A stretch of 64,000 nt of DNA from Streptomyces sp. Z26 (GCF_003665095.1 NZ_RCHV01000002.1:124001-188000); one strand, 5' to 3'; numbered from the stretch's first letter, positions 25,796-34,769 are shown. Notes: generated by a model from the sequence alone, not told the origin. A program made the numbers and translations.

Positions 25796-26701
25796 TCAGC
25801 CCGCCTGCTCGTGCACGGCGTCGACGATCCGCTCGCACAACTCGTGCGAGCGCAGGGCGTCCTGGGCCGACAGCGGGCGCCCGGCGCGTACCGCGTCGAG
25901 GAACGCCAGCACCGCCTGCTCGATACCGCGCTGCCGGGCGACGGGCACCCAGTCGCCCCGACGGCGGACGCTCGGCTGACCCTTGTGGTCGACGACGGCG
26001 GCGAGGTCGCGCACCTCGCGCTTGGTGTCCTGCCCGGAGACCTCCAGGACCTCCTCGGCGGAGCCGGAGAGCCGGTTCATCGCGCCGACGGCGGTGAAGC
26101 CGTCGCCCGCGAGCTGGAGCACCACGTGGTGCAGCAGCCCGTCCCGTACGCGGGCGCTCACGCCGACGTGGTCGACGGCGCCAGGGGCCAGGAAGCGGAG
26201 GGTGTCGACGACGTGGATGAAGTCGTCGTAGACCATCCGCCGCGGGTCCTCGGGCAGGCCGACGCGGTGCTTCTGGAGGACGATCAGGTCGCGGGGGTGG
26301 TCCAGGCACTGGGCGTAGCCGGGGGCGTGGCGCCGGTTGAAGCCGACGGCGAGCGGGACGCGCCGCTCGTCGGCGAGGGTCACCAGCCGGGTGGCGTCGG
26401 CGAGTTCGTACGCGAGGGGCTTGTCCACGTACGTGGGTACGCCCGCTTCGAGGAGCCGCGTGACGAGCGCGGCGTGCGCCGGGGTGGCGGCGTGGACGAA
26501 GGCCGCGTCGGGGCGCGCGGCGAGCAGGCCGTCGAGGCCGCCGTGGCGGTGCGCGCGGGGGACGCGGTGGGTGTCACCGAGCCGGTCGAGGACGGCCGGG
26601 TCGCGGGTGACCAGGTGCGGTTCCAGTCCGGGCTGGGCGGTGAGCACGGGCAGGTACGCCTTCTCCGCGATGTCGCCGAGCCCGATGATGCCGACCTTCA
26701 C
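25796..26701 (-). CDS. Gfo/Idh/MocA-family oxidoreductase
   Basis: 301 residues from GTG 26701, which is preceded by GGGGGAG at good spacing. The N-terminal Rossmann domain starts KVGIIGLGDIAEKAYLP (GxGxxA, residues 2-18), with VHAATPAHAALVTRLLEAGVPTYVDKPL (about 70-98) containing the conserved EKP-like DKP lysine. The C-terminal alpha/beta substrate domain has VYDDFIHVVDTLRFL (about 158) with the usual catalytic Asp/His. These NAD(P)-dependent enzymes act on sugars, inositols or related compounds. No sugar pathway genes adjoin, so the substrate is unknown. Confidence 0.9.
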   Translation of the reverse strand: MKVGIIGLGDIAEKAYLPVLTAQPGLEPHLVTRDPAVLDRLGDTHRVPRAHRHGGLDGLLAARPDAAFVHAATPAHAALVTRLLEAGVPTYVDKPLAYELADATRLVTLADERRVPLAVGFNRRHAPGYAQCLDHPRDLIVLQKHRVGLPEDPRRMVYDDFIHVVDTLRFLAPGAVDHVGVSARVRDGLLHHVVLQLAGDGFTAVGAMNRLSGSAEEVLEVSGQDTKREVRDLAAVVDHKGQPSVRRRGDWVPVARQRGIEQAVLAFLDAVRAGRPLSAQDALRSHELCERIVDAVHEQAG

Positions 26702-26908
26702 GCTGCTCCCCCTGGGACGTCGGGACACCGGACCGGTGCGCCCCGGCAGCATACGGCCACCGTCGCGGGTACGGGCCCGTACGGCGACACGTACGGCGGC
26801 ACGGGCCGGGCCCCGGGAAGCGGGGTGGCGTCAACGGCAGCTCCGCGCCCGGGAGTTCACCCCTGCGGGGGCTGTCCCCCGCCCCGTGCGGCGAGCAGAG
26901 TGGCCGGG

Positions 26909-27439
26909 ATGCGACGGATGACGGAGACGCTGCTGCTGGCCGGGCTCGCCGTGGCGGCGCTGTCGGGCTGTGTGACGGCGGAGGGCGGCGGCGGCCGGGA
27001 CGGCGTACGGGGGCCGGAGCCCGTCCCGGAGCGGCCACGGCTGGACGGCGCGGCGCACGGCGCGCCGCCCGCGCCCCGCGAGGGGCTGTCGCGGCCGGAG
27101 CCGACGCGCTCCCGCGCGGCGCCCGCGCCGGACGGAGAGCCGGGCGCCGGCGCCCGTACGCCCGATGCCCCGGACGTCGGCCCCCGCGTCGCCGACGCCC
27201 GTACGCCCGCGCCGCCGCCCGCCGCCCGTCCGCCCGCGCGGGCCGACGGGGCGCCCGGCGGCCCGGGTCCGCGGCGGGGCGGCGTCCGCGCCCCGGAGGG
27301 CGCGCCGGAGCGGCGTGCCCGTACGGGCGGGGGCGGGGACGCGCCGGGGCCGGGCGTGTGCGCGCTCGGGGAGCGCTACGGGCGCTGGGACCCGGACAGC
27401 GCGCCCGCCGCCATCTGCCGCGACACGTACGGTCGCTGA
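26909..27439 (+). CDS. Putative lipoprotein with Pro/Arg/Ala-rich body
   Basis: 176 residues. The N-terminus MRRMTETLLLAGLAVAALSGC is a lipoprotein signal with lipobox LSGC (Cys 21). Residues 22-145 are low-complexity Pro/Ala/Arg/Gly, and the C-terminus is more ordered (VCALGERYGRWDPDSAPAAI, with two further Cys), resembling the short conserved tail of Streptomyces wall-associated lipoproteins. No function can be assigned. The alternative ATG 26918 would also keep the lipobox. Confidence 0.7.
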   Translation: MRRMTETLLLAGLAVAALSGCVTAEGGGGRDGVRGPEPVPERPRLDGAAHGAPPAPREGLSRPEPTRSRAAPAPDGEPGAGARTPDAPDVGPRVADARTPAPPPAARPPARADGAPGGPGPRRGGVRAPEGAPERRARTGGGGDAPGPGVCALGERYGRWDPDSAPAAICRDTYGR

Positions 27440-27464
27440 CCGGCGCGGGGTCCCCGCGCGGGCG

Positions 27465-27917
27465 CTACCGCGCGCGCTCCAGCGCGGCGAGCCGCACCTC
27501 CAGCCGTTCGACGGCGTCCCGTACGCCCCGGCCGTACGCGTCGTGCTCCAGGACGTCCGCCTTGCCGCGCGCGAGGGACAGCTCCCGGCGGGCGGCGGGG
27601 GCGTCCCGCAGTCTCACGTGGTCGGCGGCGAGGTTGAGGTGGAGCGACGGGTACAGCGCGCGCACCGCCGACGCGTGCCCGTCCGACCCGGCGCCCTCTC
27701 CCGACAGGGCGTCGGCCGTGGCCAGGGCCCGGCGGTCCCACGCCAGCTCGTCGACCGGGTCGTCCTGGGTGTCCGCCAGGTAGTGCGCGATGGTGCAGCG
27801 GTGGAAGAGGGCCGTCCCGTCGTCCGCCGTCTCCGCCCACAGCCCGGCGAGCCGATGGCGGGCCTCCTCCCGGTCGCCGCCCCGGTGCAGGACGACCGCC
27901 TGCCCGATCCGGGTCAT
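27465..27917 (-). CDS. Hypothetical TPR-like protein
   Basis: 150 residues starting MTRIGQAVVLHRGGDREEAR. The start at ATG 27917 is fixed by GAGGAGG five bases upstream; the open frame extends to 28058 but that part is not needed. The protein is all-helical with TPR-like spacing (HRLAGLWAE, LFHRCTIAHYLADTQDDPVDELAWDRRAL, LHLNLAADHVRLRDAPAARRELSLARG). It matches a Streptomyces-type conserved protein of unknown role, probably a protein-interaction scaffold. Convergent with the lipoprotein gene. Confidence 0.78.
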   Translation of the reverse strand: MTRIGQAVVLHRGGDREEARHRLAGLWAETADDGTALFHRCTIAHYLADTQDDPVDELAWDRRALATADALSGEGAGSDGHASAVRALYPSLHLNLAADHVRLRDAPAARRELSLARGKADVLEHDAYGRGVRDAVERLEVRLAALERAR

Positions 27918-28116
27918 CAGTGCCTCCTCGGCACCGCACGTCTCCCGCCGCTGCTCCGCCACGCGCTCCTCCTCGTCCGCTCCGACCGGCGACGGCCGCG
28001 ACCCGTACCGGGCGCCGCCGCACTGGCCGCGCCCCGAGCCGGGCCCGGTCACAGCCACCTCCGCCGACGCTAGACCGCCGTCTCGGCAAGCGCGCTCCGC
28101 GCGACGGCCGTTCGGC

Positions 28117-28797
28117 TCAGTCCGCGAGGTTCGGCACGCGCCAGTCGATCGGGGTGTGCCCGTGCGCCTCGATCGCCCGGTCGATCTGGCTGAACGGTCG
28201 CGACCCGAAGAACTTCTTCGCCGACAGCGGCGACGGGTGCGCCCCCTCCACCACGGTGTGCCGCGCGGTGTCGATGAGCGGCAGCTTCTTGCGCGCGTAC
28301 GCCCCCCAGAGCACGAAGACCGCCGGGTCCGGGCGGTCCGCCACGGCGCGGATCACGGCGTCCGTGAAGGTCTCCCAGCCCTTGCCCTTGTGGGAGTTGG
28401 CCTCGGCGGCGCGCACGGTCAGCACCGCGTTGAGCAGGAGGACGCCCTGGCGGGCCCACGGCATCAGATAGCCGTTGTCCGGGACGGGGTGGCCGAGGTC
28501 GTCCCGCAGCTCCTTGTAGATGTTGCGCAGCGACGGCGGGGTCTTCACGCCGGGCCGCACCGAGAAGCAGAGGCCGTGGCCCTGGCCCTCGCCGTGGTAC
28601 GGGTCCTGGCCCAGGACCAGGACCTTCACCTGGTCGAACGGGGTGGCGTCCAGGGCTGCGAAGACCTCCTCGCGCGGCGGGTACACCGGGCCGCGGGCCC
28701 GCTCCTCCTCGACGAACTCGGTGAGCTCCTTGAAGTACGGCTCATCCAGCTCGCCGCCGAGGACGTCCTGCCAGGATTCGGGCAGCATGCCGTTCAC
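28117..28797 (-). CDS. ung: Uracil-DNA glycosylase
   Basis: 226 residues, family 1 UDG. All motifs are present: VLVLGQDPYHGEGQGHGLCFS (about 59-79, catalytic Asp in GQDPYH), the Pro-rich LFPPSL-like TPPSLRNIYKEL, LLLNAVLTV (Asn for uracil recognition), VLWGAYA and HPSPLS (catalytic His, about 185). It excises uracil from DNA, starting base excision repair. GTG 28797 has GGAGG at 7 bp; the ATG at 28788 is too far from it. It stands alone on this strand. Confidence 0.97.
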   Translation of the reverse strand: MNGMLPESWQDVLGGELDEPYFKELTEFVEEERARGPVYPPREEVFAALDATPFDQVKVLVLGQDPYHGEGQGHGLCFSVRPGVKTPPSLRNIYKELRDDLGHPVPDNGYLMPWARQGVLLLNAVLTVRAAEANSHKGKGWETFTDAVIRAVADRPDPAVFVLWGAYARKKLPLIDTARHTVVEGAHPSPLSAKKFFGSRPFSQIDRAIEAHGHTPIDWRVPNLAD

Positions 28798-29022
28798 GCC
28801 ACAACCTCCGGTATGTGAGGGCTCGTCGGTGCTCCTGCACCGCACCGAAACGTACCGGCGGCCACTGACAACGCCGATCCGGGAGGACGGGAACAGGCCG
28901 TCGGCGCGTACGGGCCCCCGACACGTACACGTACGGCCCCGCGACGCGAGACACCCCGGTGCCGGTCCACAGGGGACCGGCGCCGGGGTGTCCGGACGGG
29001 CGACGCGCCGCCGTCCGCGGGC

Positions 29023-29778
29023 TCAGACCCCGGCGTTGAGGTACAGGCCGCCGTCGACGACCATCGTCTGCCCGGTGATCCAGCCCGCGTCCCGGGAGGT
29101 GAGGAACGCGACCACGCCCGAGATGTCCTCGGGGACGCCGAGGCGGCCCATCGGGTAGCGCGCGACGGCCTCCTCCTCGCGGCCCTCGTACAGCGCCACG
29201 GCGAACTTCGTCTTCACCACGGCGGGCGCGAGCGCGTTCACCCGCACCACGGGGGCGAACTCGTGCGCCAGCTGCTGCGTGAGGTTGACCATCGCGGCCT
29301 TGCTCATGCCGTACGCGCCGACGAACGGGGCGGCGCCGAGCCCGGCGATCGAGGCGATGTTGACGATGGAGCCGCCGTGGTCCCGCTGCCAGCCCGCCCA
29401 GGTGCGCTGGGCGAAGCCGAGCGCGGAGACCACGTTCGTCTCGAACACCTTGCGGGCGACGCCGAGATCCAGGTCGGCCATGGGGCCGAAGACCGGGTTG
29501 GTGCCCGCGTTGTTGACGAGGTGGTCGACGCGGCCGTACGCCTCCAGCACCCGCTCGACGGCGTCGGCCTGGTGCGCCTCGTCGTGCGCCTTACCGGCCA
29601 CGTACATGGCGCGGTCGGTGCCGAGCCGGGCGACGGCCTCCTTGAGGGCGTCCTCGTTCCGTCCGGTGACGCAGACCCGGTCGCCCCTCGCGACGAGGGC
29701 CTCCGCGATGCCGTACCCGATGCCGCGGCTCCCGCCCGTGACGAGGGCGACCTCGCCGGTGTCCCGCTGCTCTGCCAT
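29023..29778 (-). CDS. SDR-family oxidoreductase (FabG-like)
   Basis: 251 residues. Classical short-chain dehydrogenase motifs: VTGGSRGIGYGIAEAL (about 13-28, NAD(P) glycine motif), LVNNAGTNPVFG, IVNIASIAGLG (catalytic Ser region), AYGMSKAAM (catalytic Tyr and Lys, about 155) and GQTMVVDGGLYL at the C-terminus. It is 101 bp downstream of another SDR gene on the same strand and probably cotranscribed. The pair may act in fatty acid or ketone metabolism; substrates unknown. Confidence 0.93.
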   Translation of the reverse strand: MAEQRDTGEVALVTGGSRGIGYGIAEALVARGDRVCVTGRNEDALKEAVARLGTDRAMYVAGKAHDEAHQADAVERVLEAYGRVDHLVNNAGTNPVFGPMADLDLGVARKVFETNVVSALGFAQRTWAGWQRDHGGSIVNIASIAGLGAAPFVGAYGMSKAAMVNLTQQLAHEFAPVVRVNALAPAVVKTKFAVALYEGREEEAVARYPMGRLGVPEDISGVVAFLTSRDAGWITGQTMVVDGGLYLNAGV

Positions 29779-29879
29779 GCCGTTTCCGCTCCGCTTCCGC
29801 TCCGTGCCCGATCCCGCCGCCGTACCGCCCGTGCGGTCGGCGTGTGCCGCCCGGCGTCCGAACGGACGCCGGGGAGGCG

Positions 29880-30641
29880 TCAGTTGAGCGGCCCGCCAGC
29901 GACGTACATGACCTGGCCGGACACGAAGCCCGCGTCGTCGCCGGTGAAGAAGGCGATGGCGTTGGCGACGTCCGCGGGGCGGCCGACGCGCTGGACGGGG
30001 ATCTGCGTGGCGGCGGCGGCCTGGAAGTCCTCGAAGCCCATGCCGACGCGCTCGGCGGTGGACGCCGTCATGTCGGTGACGATGAAGCCGGGGGCGACGG
30101 AGTTCGCGGTGATGCCGAACTTGCCCAGCTCCTTGGCGAGCGTCTTGGTGAAGCCCTGCATACCGGCCTTGGCGGCGGCGTAGTTGACCTGGCCGCGGTT
30201 GCCGAGGGCCGAGCTGGAGGAGAGGTTCACGACCCGGCCCCACTTGGCGTCGACCATGTGCGACTGGCAGGCGCGCGTCATGAGGAACGCGCCGCGCAGG
30301 TGCACGTTCATGACGGTGTCCCAGTCGGCGTCGCTCATCTTGAACAGCAGGTTGTCGCGGAGGACGCCCGCGTTGTTCACGAGGACGGTGGGCGCGCCCA
30401 GTTCCGCGGCGACGCGCTCGACGGCCGCGGTGGCCTGCTCCGAGTCGGACACGTCGCAGCCGAACGCCGCCGCCGTGCCGCCCGCCGCCGTGATCTGCTC
30501 GACGGTCTCCTTGCAGGCCGCCTCGTCGAGGTCGAGTACGGCGACCTTGCGGCCCTCGGCGGCCAGGCGTACGGCGGTGGCCGCGCCGATCCCCCGTGCC
30601 GCGCCGGTGACGATCGCGACGCGCTGCTCGGTGCTGGACAT
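29880..30641 (-). CDS. SDR-family 3-oxoacyl-ACP-reductase-like protein
   Basis: 253 residues with the FabG pattern: VAIVTGAARGIGAATAVRL (about 8-26), LDLDE (NAD-type acidic loop), LVNNAGVLRDNLLF (about 88), VVNLSSSSALGNRGQVNYAAAKAGM (Ser, Tyr, Lys) and VAPGFIVTDM. The acidic residue after beta-2 favours NAD(H) rather than NADP(H), so a catabolic role is possible. ATG 30641 follows GAGGAG. First gene of the two-SDR unit; an imperfect TetR-type palindrome lies 27 bp upstream. Confidence 0.92.
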   Translation of the reverse strand: MSSTEQRVAIVTGAARGIGAATAVRLAAEGRKVAVLDLDEAACKETVEQITAAGGTAAAFGCDVSDSEQATAAVERVAAELGAPTVLVNNAGVLRDNLLFKMSDADWDTVMNVHLRGAFLMTRACQSHMVDAKWGRVVNLSSSSALGNRGQVNYAAAKAGMQGFTKTLAKELGKFGITANSVAPGFIVTDMTASTAERVGMGFEDFQAAAATQIPVQRVGRPADVANAIAFFTGDDAGFVSGQVMYVAGGPLN

Positions 30642-30667
30642 GCTGGTTCTCCTCGCCGTGTCAATAG

Positions 30668-30681
30668 TGAGCAACCGCTTA
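30668..30681. promoter_or_regulatory. Imperfect palindrome upstream of the SDR pair (TetR-type operator candidate)
   Basis: TGAGCAACCGCTTA is an imperfect palindrome (TGAGC versus TAAGC arms). Motifs of this TNAGCNNNNGCTNA type are typical binding sites of TetR-family repressors of fatty-acid and ketone metabolism. It sits in the promoter region, 27 bp before the upstream SDR ATG. No such regulator gene is in the window. Confidence 0.4.
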
Positions 30682-30791
30682 GTAGGTCGCACGCGTGACG
30701 CTAGAAGGCCGGGCACTCCGTGTCAACGGGTCCTCGCGCCCGCCTCGTCCGGAGCCCGGCCCGTCCCGGACCCGCACCACCCCGCCCGCGC

Positions 30792-31184
30792 TCAGCGCAC
30801 CAGCAGCTCCAGCAGCCGTTCCACCTCCGCCGCCGGGTCCGCCGTGAGCCCCGTGTGCACGGGGCCGGGCTGTACGACCGTACTCCGCGGCGCCACCAGC
30901 CAGCGGAACCGCCGCCCCGGGTCGTCCCCCGCGGCCTGCCCCGCCGCGTCGCCGCCCCGGCACACGCCCTCCACGGCGCGCAGCGCGGCCCGTACGCCGG
31001 GCAGGTCCGCGGCCGGGTCGAGGGCGCGCAGGCGCCCCTCGTCCAGGTGCGTGCGGGCCGTCACGAAGGTGTGCGCGCGGCAGTACAGCAGCACGCCCGC
31101 GTTGATCCGTTCGCCGCGCTCGACGCGCGGGACGACGTGCAGCAGCGCGTACTCGAACACGTCACGCCTCGTCCCGCCGCTCAC
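30792..31184 (-). CDS. DUF3037 protein, partner of HipA-like kinase
   Basis: 130 residues from GTG 31184. It carries the DUF3037 pattern: FEYALLHVVPRVERGERINAGVLLYC (about 10-35) and FRWLVAPRSTVVQPGPVHTGLTADPAAEVERLLELLV at the end. DUF3037 proteins are regularly encoded next to HipA-like kinase genes, but their role is unknown. The start overlaps the kinase stop by 4 bp (GTGA at 31181-31184), so the two are translationally coupled. Confidence 0.88.
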   Translation of the reverse strand: MSGGTRRDVFEYALLHVVPRVERGERINAGVLLYCRAHTFVTARTHLDEGRLRALDPAADLPGVRAALRAVEGVCRGGDAAGQAAGDDPGRRFRWLVAPRSTVVQPGPVHTGLTADPAAEVERLLELLVR

Positions 31185-32002
31185 CGCACACCGCCTTCCG
31201 CGCGTCCGGTGAGCCAGCCCGGCGCCCGCGAAGGCCGGTCGGGGCTCGGTGCGCCGAGGGTGACGCGTTCGTGCAGTCCCTCCGCGCGCGCGGTCAGCAC
31301 CTCGACGTACGCGGCGCGTACGGCGTCGGGCGTGGCGAAGCCGGGCTCGTCCGCGAGCCACGCGTCGGGCACGTCGGCGGCGCACTCCGCGAGCAGCTCC
31401 GGCGTGACCAGCGGCGCCAACTCCCGTGCGGCCGCCGCCACGTCGGGCCCGAAGGGGGCGAGGGCGTGGTCGGAGGCGTCGTACGGGCGGCGCGCGGCGG
31501 CGGGCGCCGTGGGCCAGTTGTGGTGCCAGATCATGGCCGCGCCGTGGTCGATGAGCCACAGGTCGCCGTGCCACACCAGCAGGTTGGGGTTGCGCCAGGA
31601 CCGGTCGACGTTGTTCACGAGCGCGTCGAACCACACGACGCGCCCGGCCTGCGCGGCGTCCACCCCGTACGCGAGCGGGTCGAAGCCGAGGGCACCGGGC
31701 AGGAAGTCCATGCCCAGGTTGGTCCCGCCGCTGGCCTTCAGCAGCTCCTGCACCTCCTCGTCCGGCTCGGCCAGGCCGAGGACCGGGTCGACCTCGACGG
31801 TGACGAGGTCCGGCACGCGCAGCCCGAGCCCCCGGGCGAGCCGGGCGCAGACGACCTCGGCGACGAGGGTCTTGCGGCCCTGCCCGGCGCCGGTGAACTT
31901 GGTGACGTACGTCCCGAGATCGTCGGCTTCGAGGAGCCCGGGCAGGGAACCGCCCTCCCGCAACGGGGTGACGTAGCGGGTCGCGGTGACTTGGGGGAGC
32001 AT
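31181..32002 (-). CDS. HipA-like Ser/Thr kinase-fold protein
   Basis: 273 residues. The kinase fold of the HipA family is visible: a lysine strand TYVTKFTG (Lys 35, possible ATP lysine), AGRVVWFDALVNNVDRSWRNPN with catalytic Asp 133 and Asn 138 spaced as in HipA (Asp-X4-Asn), and LWLIDHGAAM with the metal-binding Asp 152. It lacks the N-terminal HipA domain and has no HipB-like antitoxin neighbour. Instead a DUF3037 gene overlaps its stop. HipA kinases phosphorylate proteins such as GltX; this short form may phosphorylate another target. Divergent from the S9 peptidase gene. Confidence 0.85.
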   Translation of the reverse strand: MLPQVTATRYVTPLREGGSLPGLLEADDLGTYVTKFTGAGQGRKTLVAEVVCARLARGLGLRVPDLVTVEVDPVLGLAEPDEEVQELLKASGGTNLGMDFLPGALGFDPLAYGVDAAQAGRVVWFDALVNNVDRSWRNPNLLVWHGDLWLIDHGAAMIWHHNWPTAPAAARRPYDASDHALAPFGPDVAAAARELAPLVTPELLAECAADVPDAWLADEPGFATPDAVRAAYVEVLTARAEGLHERVTLGAPSPDRPSRAPGWLTGRAEGGVR

Positions 32003-32059
32003 TCCGCCAGGTTAGAGGGCCTGCTTCCGCGCCCCGGCGGCGGATGCGAGAGTCACGGG

Positions 32060-34168
32060 ATGCACTCCGACTCCGCGGCGGGCCCGGCCCGCGACTTCCC
32101 CCGCCAGTACGCCCGTACCCGCCGCTTCTCCCTCGGCGCGGTGCGCGACGTGAAGGTGTCGCCGGACGGGGAGCGGGTGCTGTTCGTGCGTACGGTCAGC
32201 GGCAGCGACCCCGTCGGGCGGCTCTGGGTGTGGGAGCGGGGCGTCGAGCGGCTCCTCGCGGACCCGCGCGCGCTCGGCGTCGTGTCGGGCACGCCCAGCG
32301 CGCGGGAGCAGGCGCGGCGGGAGCGGGCGCGCGAGCAGTCGACCGGGTTGACCGCGTACGCGACGGACTCGGCGGCGGAGCTGGCGGTGTTCACCCTCGG
32401 TGGGACGCTGTGGGCCGTCCGTACGCGCGGCGGGTCGAGCGCCGCGCCGTTCCCCGTGCCCGCGCACGGCCCGGTGCTCGACCCGCGGCCCTCGCCCGAC
32501 GGGCGGCTCATCGCGTACGTCACCGGGGGCGCGCTCCGCGTCGTCGCGCCGGACGGCGGCGGGGACCGCGAACTGGCCGCGCCGGAGGGCCGGGAGGTGA
32601 CGTACGGGCTGGCCGAGTACGTGGCAGCCGAGTCGATGGGCCGCATGCGCGGCTTCTGGTGGGCGCCGGACTCGACGGCGCTGCTCGTGGCGCGCGCCGA
32701 CACCTCGCGCGTGGCCCGCCGCTACCTGACCGACCCGTCGCGGCCGCACCTGCCGCCGCGCGTCCTGCCGTACCCGGCGGCGGGCACCCCCAACGCCGAC
32801 GTGTCCCTGCACGTCGTCGGGCTCGACGGGCGGCGGCGCGAAGTGGACTGGGACCGGGCGGCGTTCGAGTACGTGGCGGTCGCCGGGTGGGACGCGCACG
32901 GCCCGTTGGCCGCCGTGCAGACCCGGGACCAGCAGGCGCTGCGGGTGCTGGCCGTCGACCCGGGCACGGGCGCGACGCGGACGCTGTCGGAGCAGCGCGA
33001 CCGGCACTGGGTGGAGCTGGTGCCCGGCACCCCGTGCCGTACGGCGTCGGGCGCGCTGGTCGACCCGTACGAGAGCGGCGACACGCGCGGGCTCCGCGTC
33101 GGCGGCCAGTCGGTCACGCCCGCCGGGCTCCAACTGGGGGCCGTGCTGGGCACGGACGGGGAGGCGGTGCTGTTCACCGCGGGCGACGACCCGACGGAAC
33201 GGCACGTGTGGCGGTACGCGCCGGACACCGGCTGCGTACGGCTGAGCGGGGCGCCGGGGACGCACACGGCGGCGTACGGCGGCGGCACGGTGGTGCTGGA
33301 CAGCCTGGAGCCGGACGGGCAGCGGGTGTCGGTGCTGCGCGGCGGCGTACCCGCGGGGACGATCCGCCCGCTGACGGAGGAGCCGTGCGTACGGCCGCGC
33401 CCGGAGCTGCTGGTCCTCGGCGAACGGGAGCTGCGCGGCTCGCTGTTCACCCCGTCCTGGTACGAGCCGGGGGCGCCCGGCAGCGCGCCGCTGCCGGTGC
33501 TGCTCAGCCCGTACGCCGGGCCGGGCATCCAGCTGGCCGTACGGGCGCGGCTGGCGCAGTCGTGCGTGGCGCAGTGGTTCGCGGAGCAGGGGTTCGCGGT
33601 GCTGGTGACGGACGGGCGGGGCACTCCGGGGCGCGGGCCGCGCTGGGAGAAGACCGTCCGCGGCGACCAGTTGACGCCCGTGCTGGAGGACCAGATCGAC
33701 GCGCTGCGCGCGGTCACCGCCGACCGGCCCTGGCTGGACAGCGGACGGGTGGCGGTGCGCGGCTGGTCGTTCAGCGGGGCGCTCGCGGCGGCGGCCGTGC
33801 TGCGGCACCCCGAGGTGTTCCACGCCGCGGTGGCGGGGGCGCCGCCCACCGACCAGCGGCTGTACGACACGCACTGGAAGGAGCGCTACCTCGGCCACCC
33901 CGACGAGGAGCCGGACAACTACACCCGCAGCTCCGTCGTCCACGAGGCCGCCGCGCTGCGTCGCCCGCTGCTGCTGGTGCACGGACTCGCGGACGACAAC
34001 GTGGCGTTCGCGCACACCCTGCGGTTCTCCTCGGCGCTGCTGGCGGCCGGGCGGGAGCACAGCGTGCTGCCGCTGACGGGGGCCTCGCACATGGTGCACG
34101 ACGAGGTCGCGGCGGAGCGGCTGCTGACGTTCGAGCTGGACTTCCTGCGCGGCGCGCTGCGGCGTTGA
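32060..34168 (+). CDS. S9 family prolyl peptidase (DPP-IV-like)
   Basis: 702 residues. An N-terminal beta-propeller (about 25-430, DPP-IV N-like, with the ARVSPDG-type repeats VKVSPDGERVLFVRT and DPRPSPDGRLIAYV and a helical EEYVAAE-like stretch LAEYVAAESMGRMRGFWW) precedes an alpha/beta hydrolase domain. The triad is Ser 570 in GWSFSG, an Asp at 645/646 in GLADDNV and His 677 in SHMVHDE. The second glycine of the usual GWSYGG nucleophile motif is replaced by Ser (GWSFSG). There is no signal peptide, so it is probably cytoplasmic and cleaves proline-containing oligopeptides. The start at ATG 32060 has only a weak ribosome-binding site. Confidence 0.93.
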   Translation: MHSDSAAGPARDFPRQYARTRRFSLGAVRDVKVSPDGERVLFVRTVSGSDPVGRLWVWERGVERLLADPRALGVVSGTPSAREQARRERAREQSTGLTAYATDSAAELAVFTLGGTLWAVRTRGGSSAAPFPVPAHGPVLDPRPSPDGRLIAYVTGGALRVVAPDGGGDRELAAPEGREVTYGLAEYVAAESMGRMRGFWWAPDSTALLVARADTSRVARRYLTDPSRPHLPPRVLPYPAAGTPNADVSLHVVGLDGRRREVDWDRAAFEYVAVAGWDAHGPLAAVQTRDQQALRVLAVDPGTGATRTLSEQRDRHWVELVPGTPCRTASGALVDPYESGDTRGLRVGGQSVTPAGLQLGAVLGTDGEAVLFTAGDDPTERHVWRYAPDTGCVRLSGAPGTHTAAYGGGTVVLDSLEPDGQRVSVLRGGVPAGTIRPLTEEPCVRPRPELLVLGERELRGSLFTPSWYEPGAPGSAPLPVLLSPYAGPGIQLAVRARLAQSCVAQWFAEQGFAVLVTDGRGTPGRGPRWEKTVRGDQLTPVLEDQIDALRAVTADRPWLDSGRVAVRGWSFSGALAAAAVLRHPEVFHAAVAGAPPTDQRLYDTHWKERYLGHPDEEPDNYTRSSVVHEAAALRRPLLLVHGLADDNVAFAHTLRFSSALLAAGREHSVLPLTGASHMVHDEVAAERLLTFELDFLRGALRR

Positions 34169-34253
34169 ACGCGGGGGCGGCGCGGCGCGTAAGAAGGGGG
34201 GACCGTTCGCGGCCGGACACGCGCCGGAACCGCCACCACAGAGGGAGCCCGCC

Positions 34254-34718
34254 ATGACCGACCACCTCACCTCCCGCCGTACCGTCCTCGCCGCCGCCGG
34301 GACCGTTCCGCTCGCCACCGCGCTCGCCGGGTGCGGCGACTCGGAGGACTCCGGCGGCGGTGACGCGGGGAGCGACACCGGCGGCGAGGGCGGCGACGGC
34401 GGGAAGAGCCCCGACGCCGAGGAGAGTAAGGGGCAGGAGCTGGGCAAGGCGGCCGACGTGCCGGAGGGCGGCGGCAAGATCTTCGAGTCGGAGAAGGTCG
34501 TCGTGACGCAGCCCAGCGCGGGCGAGTACAAGGCGTTCTCCGCCGTCTGCACGCACAAGGGGTGCGTGGTGACGTCGGTGGGCGACGGTGCCGTCAACTG
34601 CGCCTGCCACGGCAGCAAGTTCGACCTGGCGGACGGCTCCGTCAAGGCCGGTCCGGCGACGAAGGCGCTGCCGGAGGTGAACGTGACGGTCGAGGGCGGC
34701 AGCATCAAGCTGGCCTGA
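34254..34718 (+). CDS. Rieske [2Fe-2S] lipoprotein
   Basis: 154 residues. The N-terminus has a Tat signal (SRRTVLAAAG) with lipobox LAGC (Cys near residue 27), then a Gly/Asp/Ser-rich linker. The Rieske domain (about 60-154) has both cluster boxes, CTHKGC and CACHGSKFDL. It is an exported, folded iron-sulfur protein tethered to the membrane, of the small actinobacterial Rieske group; its electron partner is unknown. The start ATG 34254 follows AGAGGGAG. It lies 85 bp after the S9 peptidase gene on the same strand. Confidence 0.93.
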   Translation: MTDHLTSRRTVLAAAGTVPLATALAGCGDSEDSGGGDAGSDTGGEGGDGGKSPDAEESKGQELGKAADVPEGGGKIFESEKVVVTQPSAGEYKAFSAVCTHKGCVVTSVGDGAVNCACHGSKFDLADGSVKAGPATKALPEVNVTVEGGSIKLA

Positions 34719-34720
34719 CG

Positions 34721-34769
34721 GCGGGCGGGGGGGGCGGCGCGCCCGGCGCGCGTGCGCCGCTCCCCCGCC
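34721..34769. terminator. GC-rich hairpin after the Rieske gene
   Basis: A long imperfect stem forms between GGGGGGGCGGCGC (ending 34740) and GCGCCGCTCCCCC (about 34754-34766), close to the Rieske stop codon and facing the convergent LysR gene. The following 90 bp are rich in GTACGGG motifs. Confidence 0.5.
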
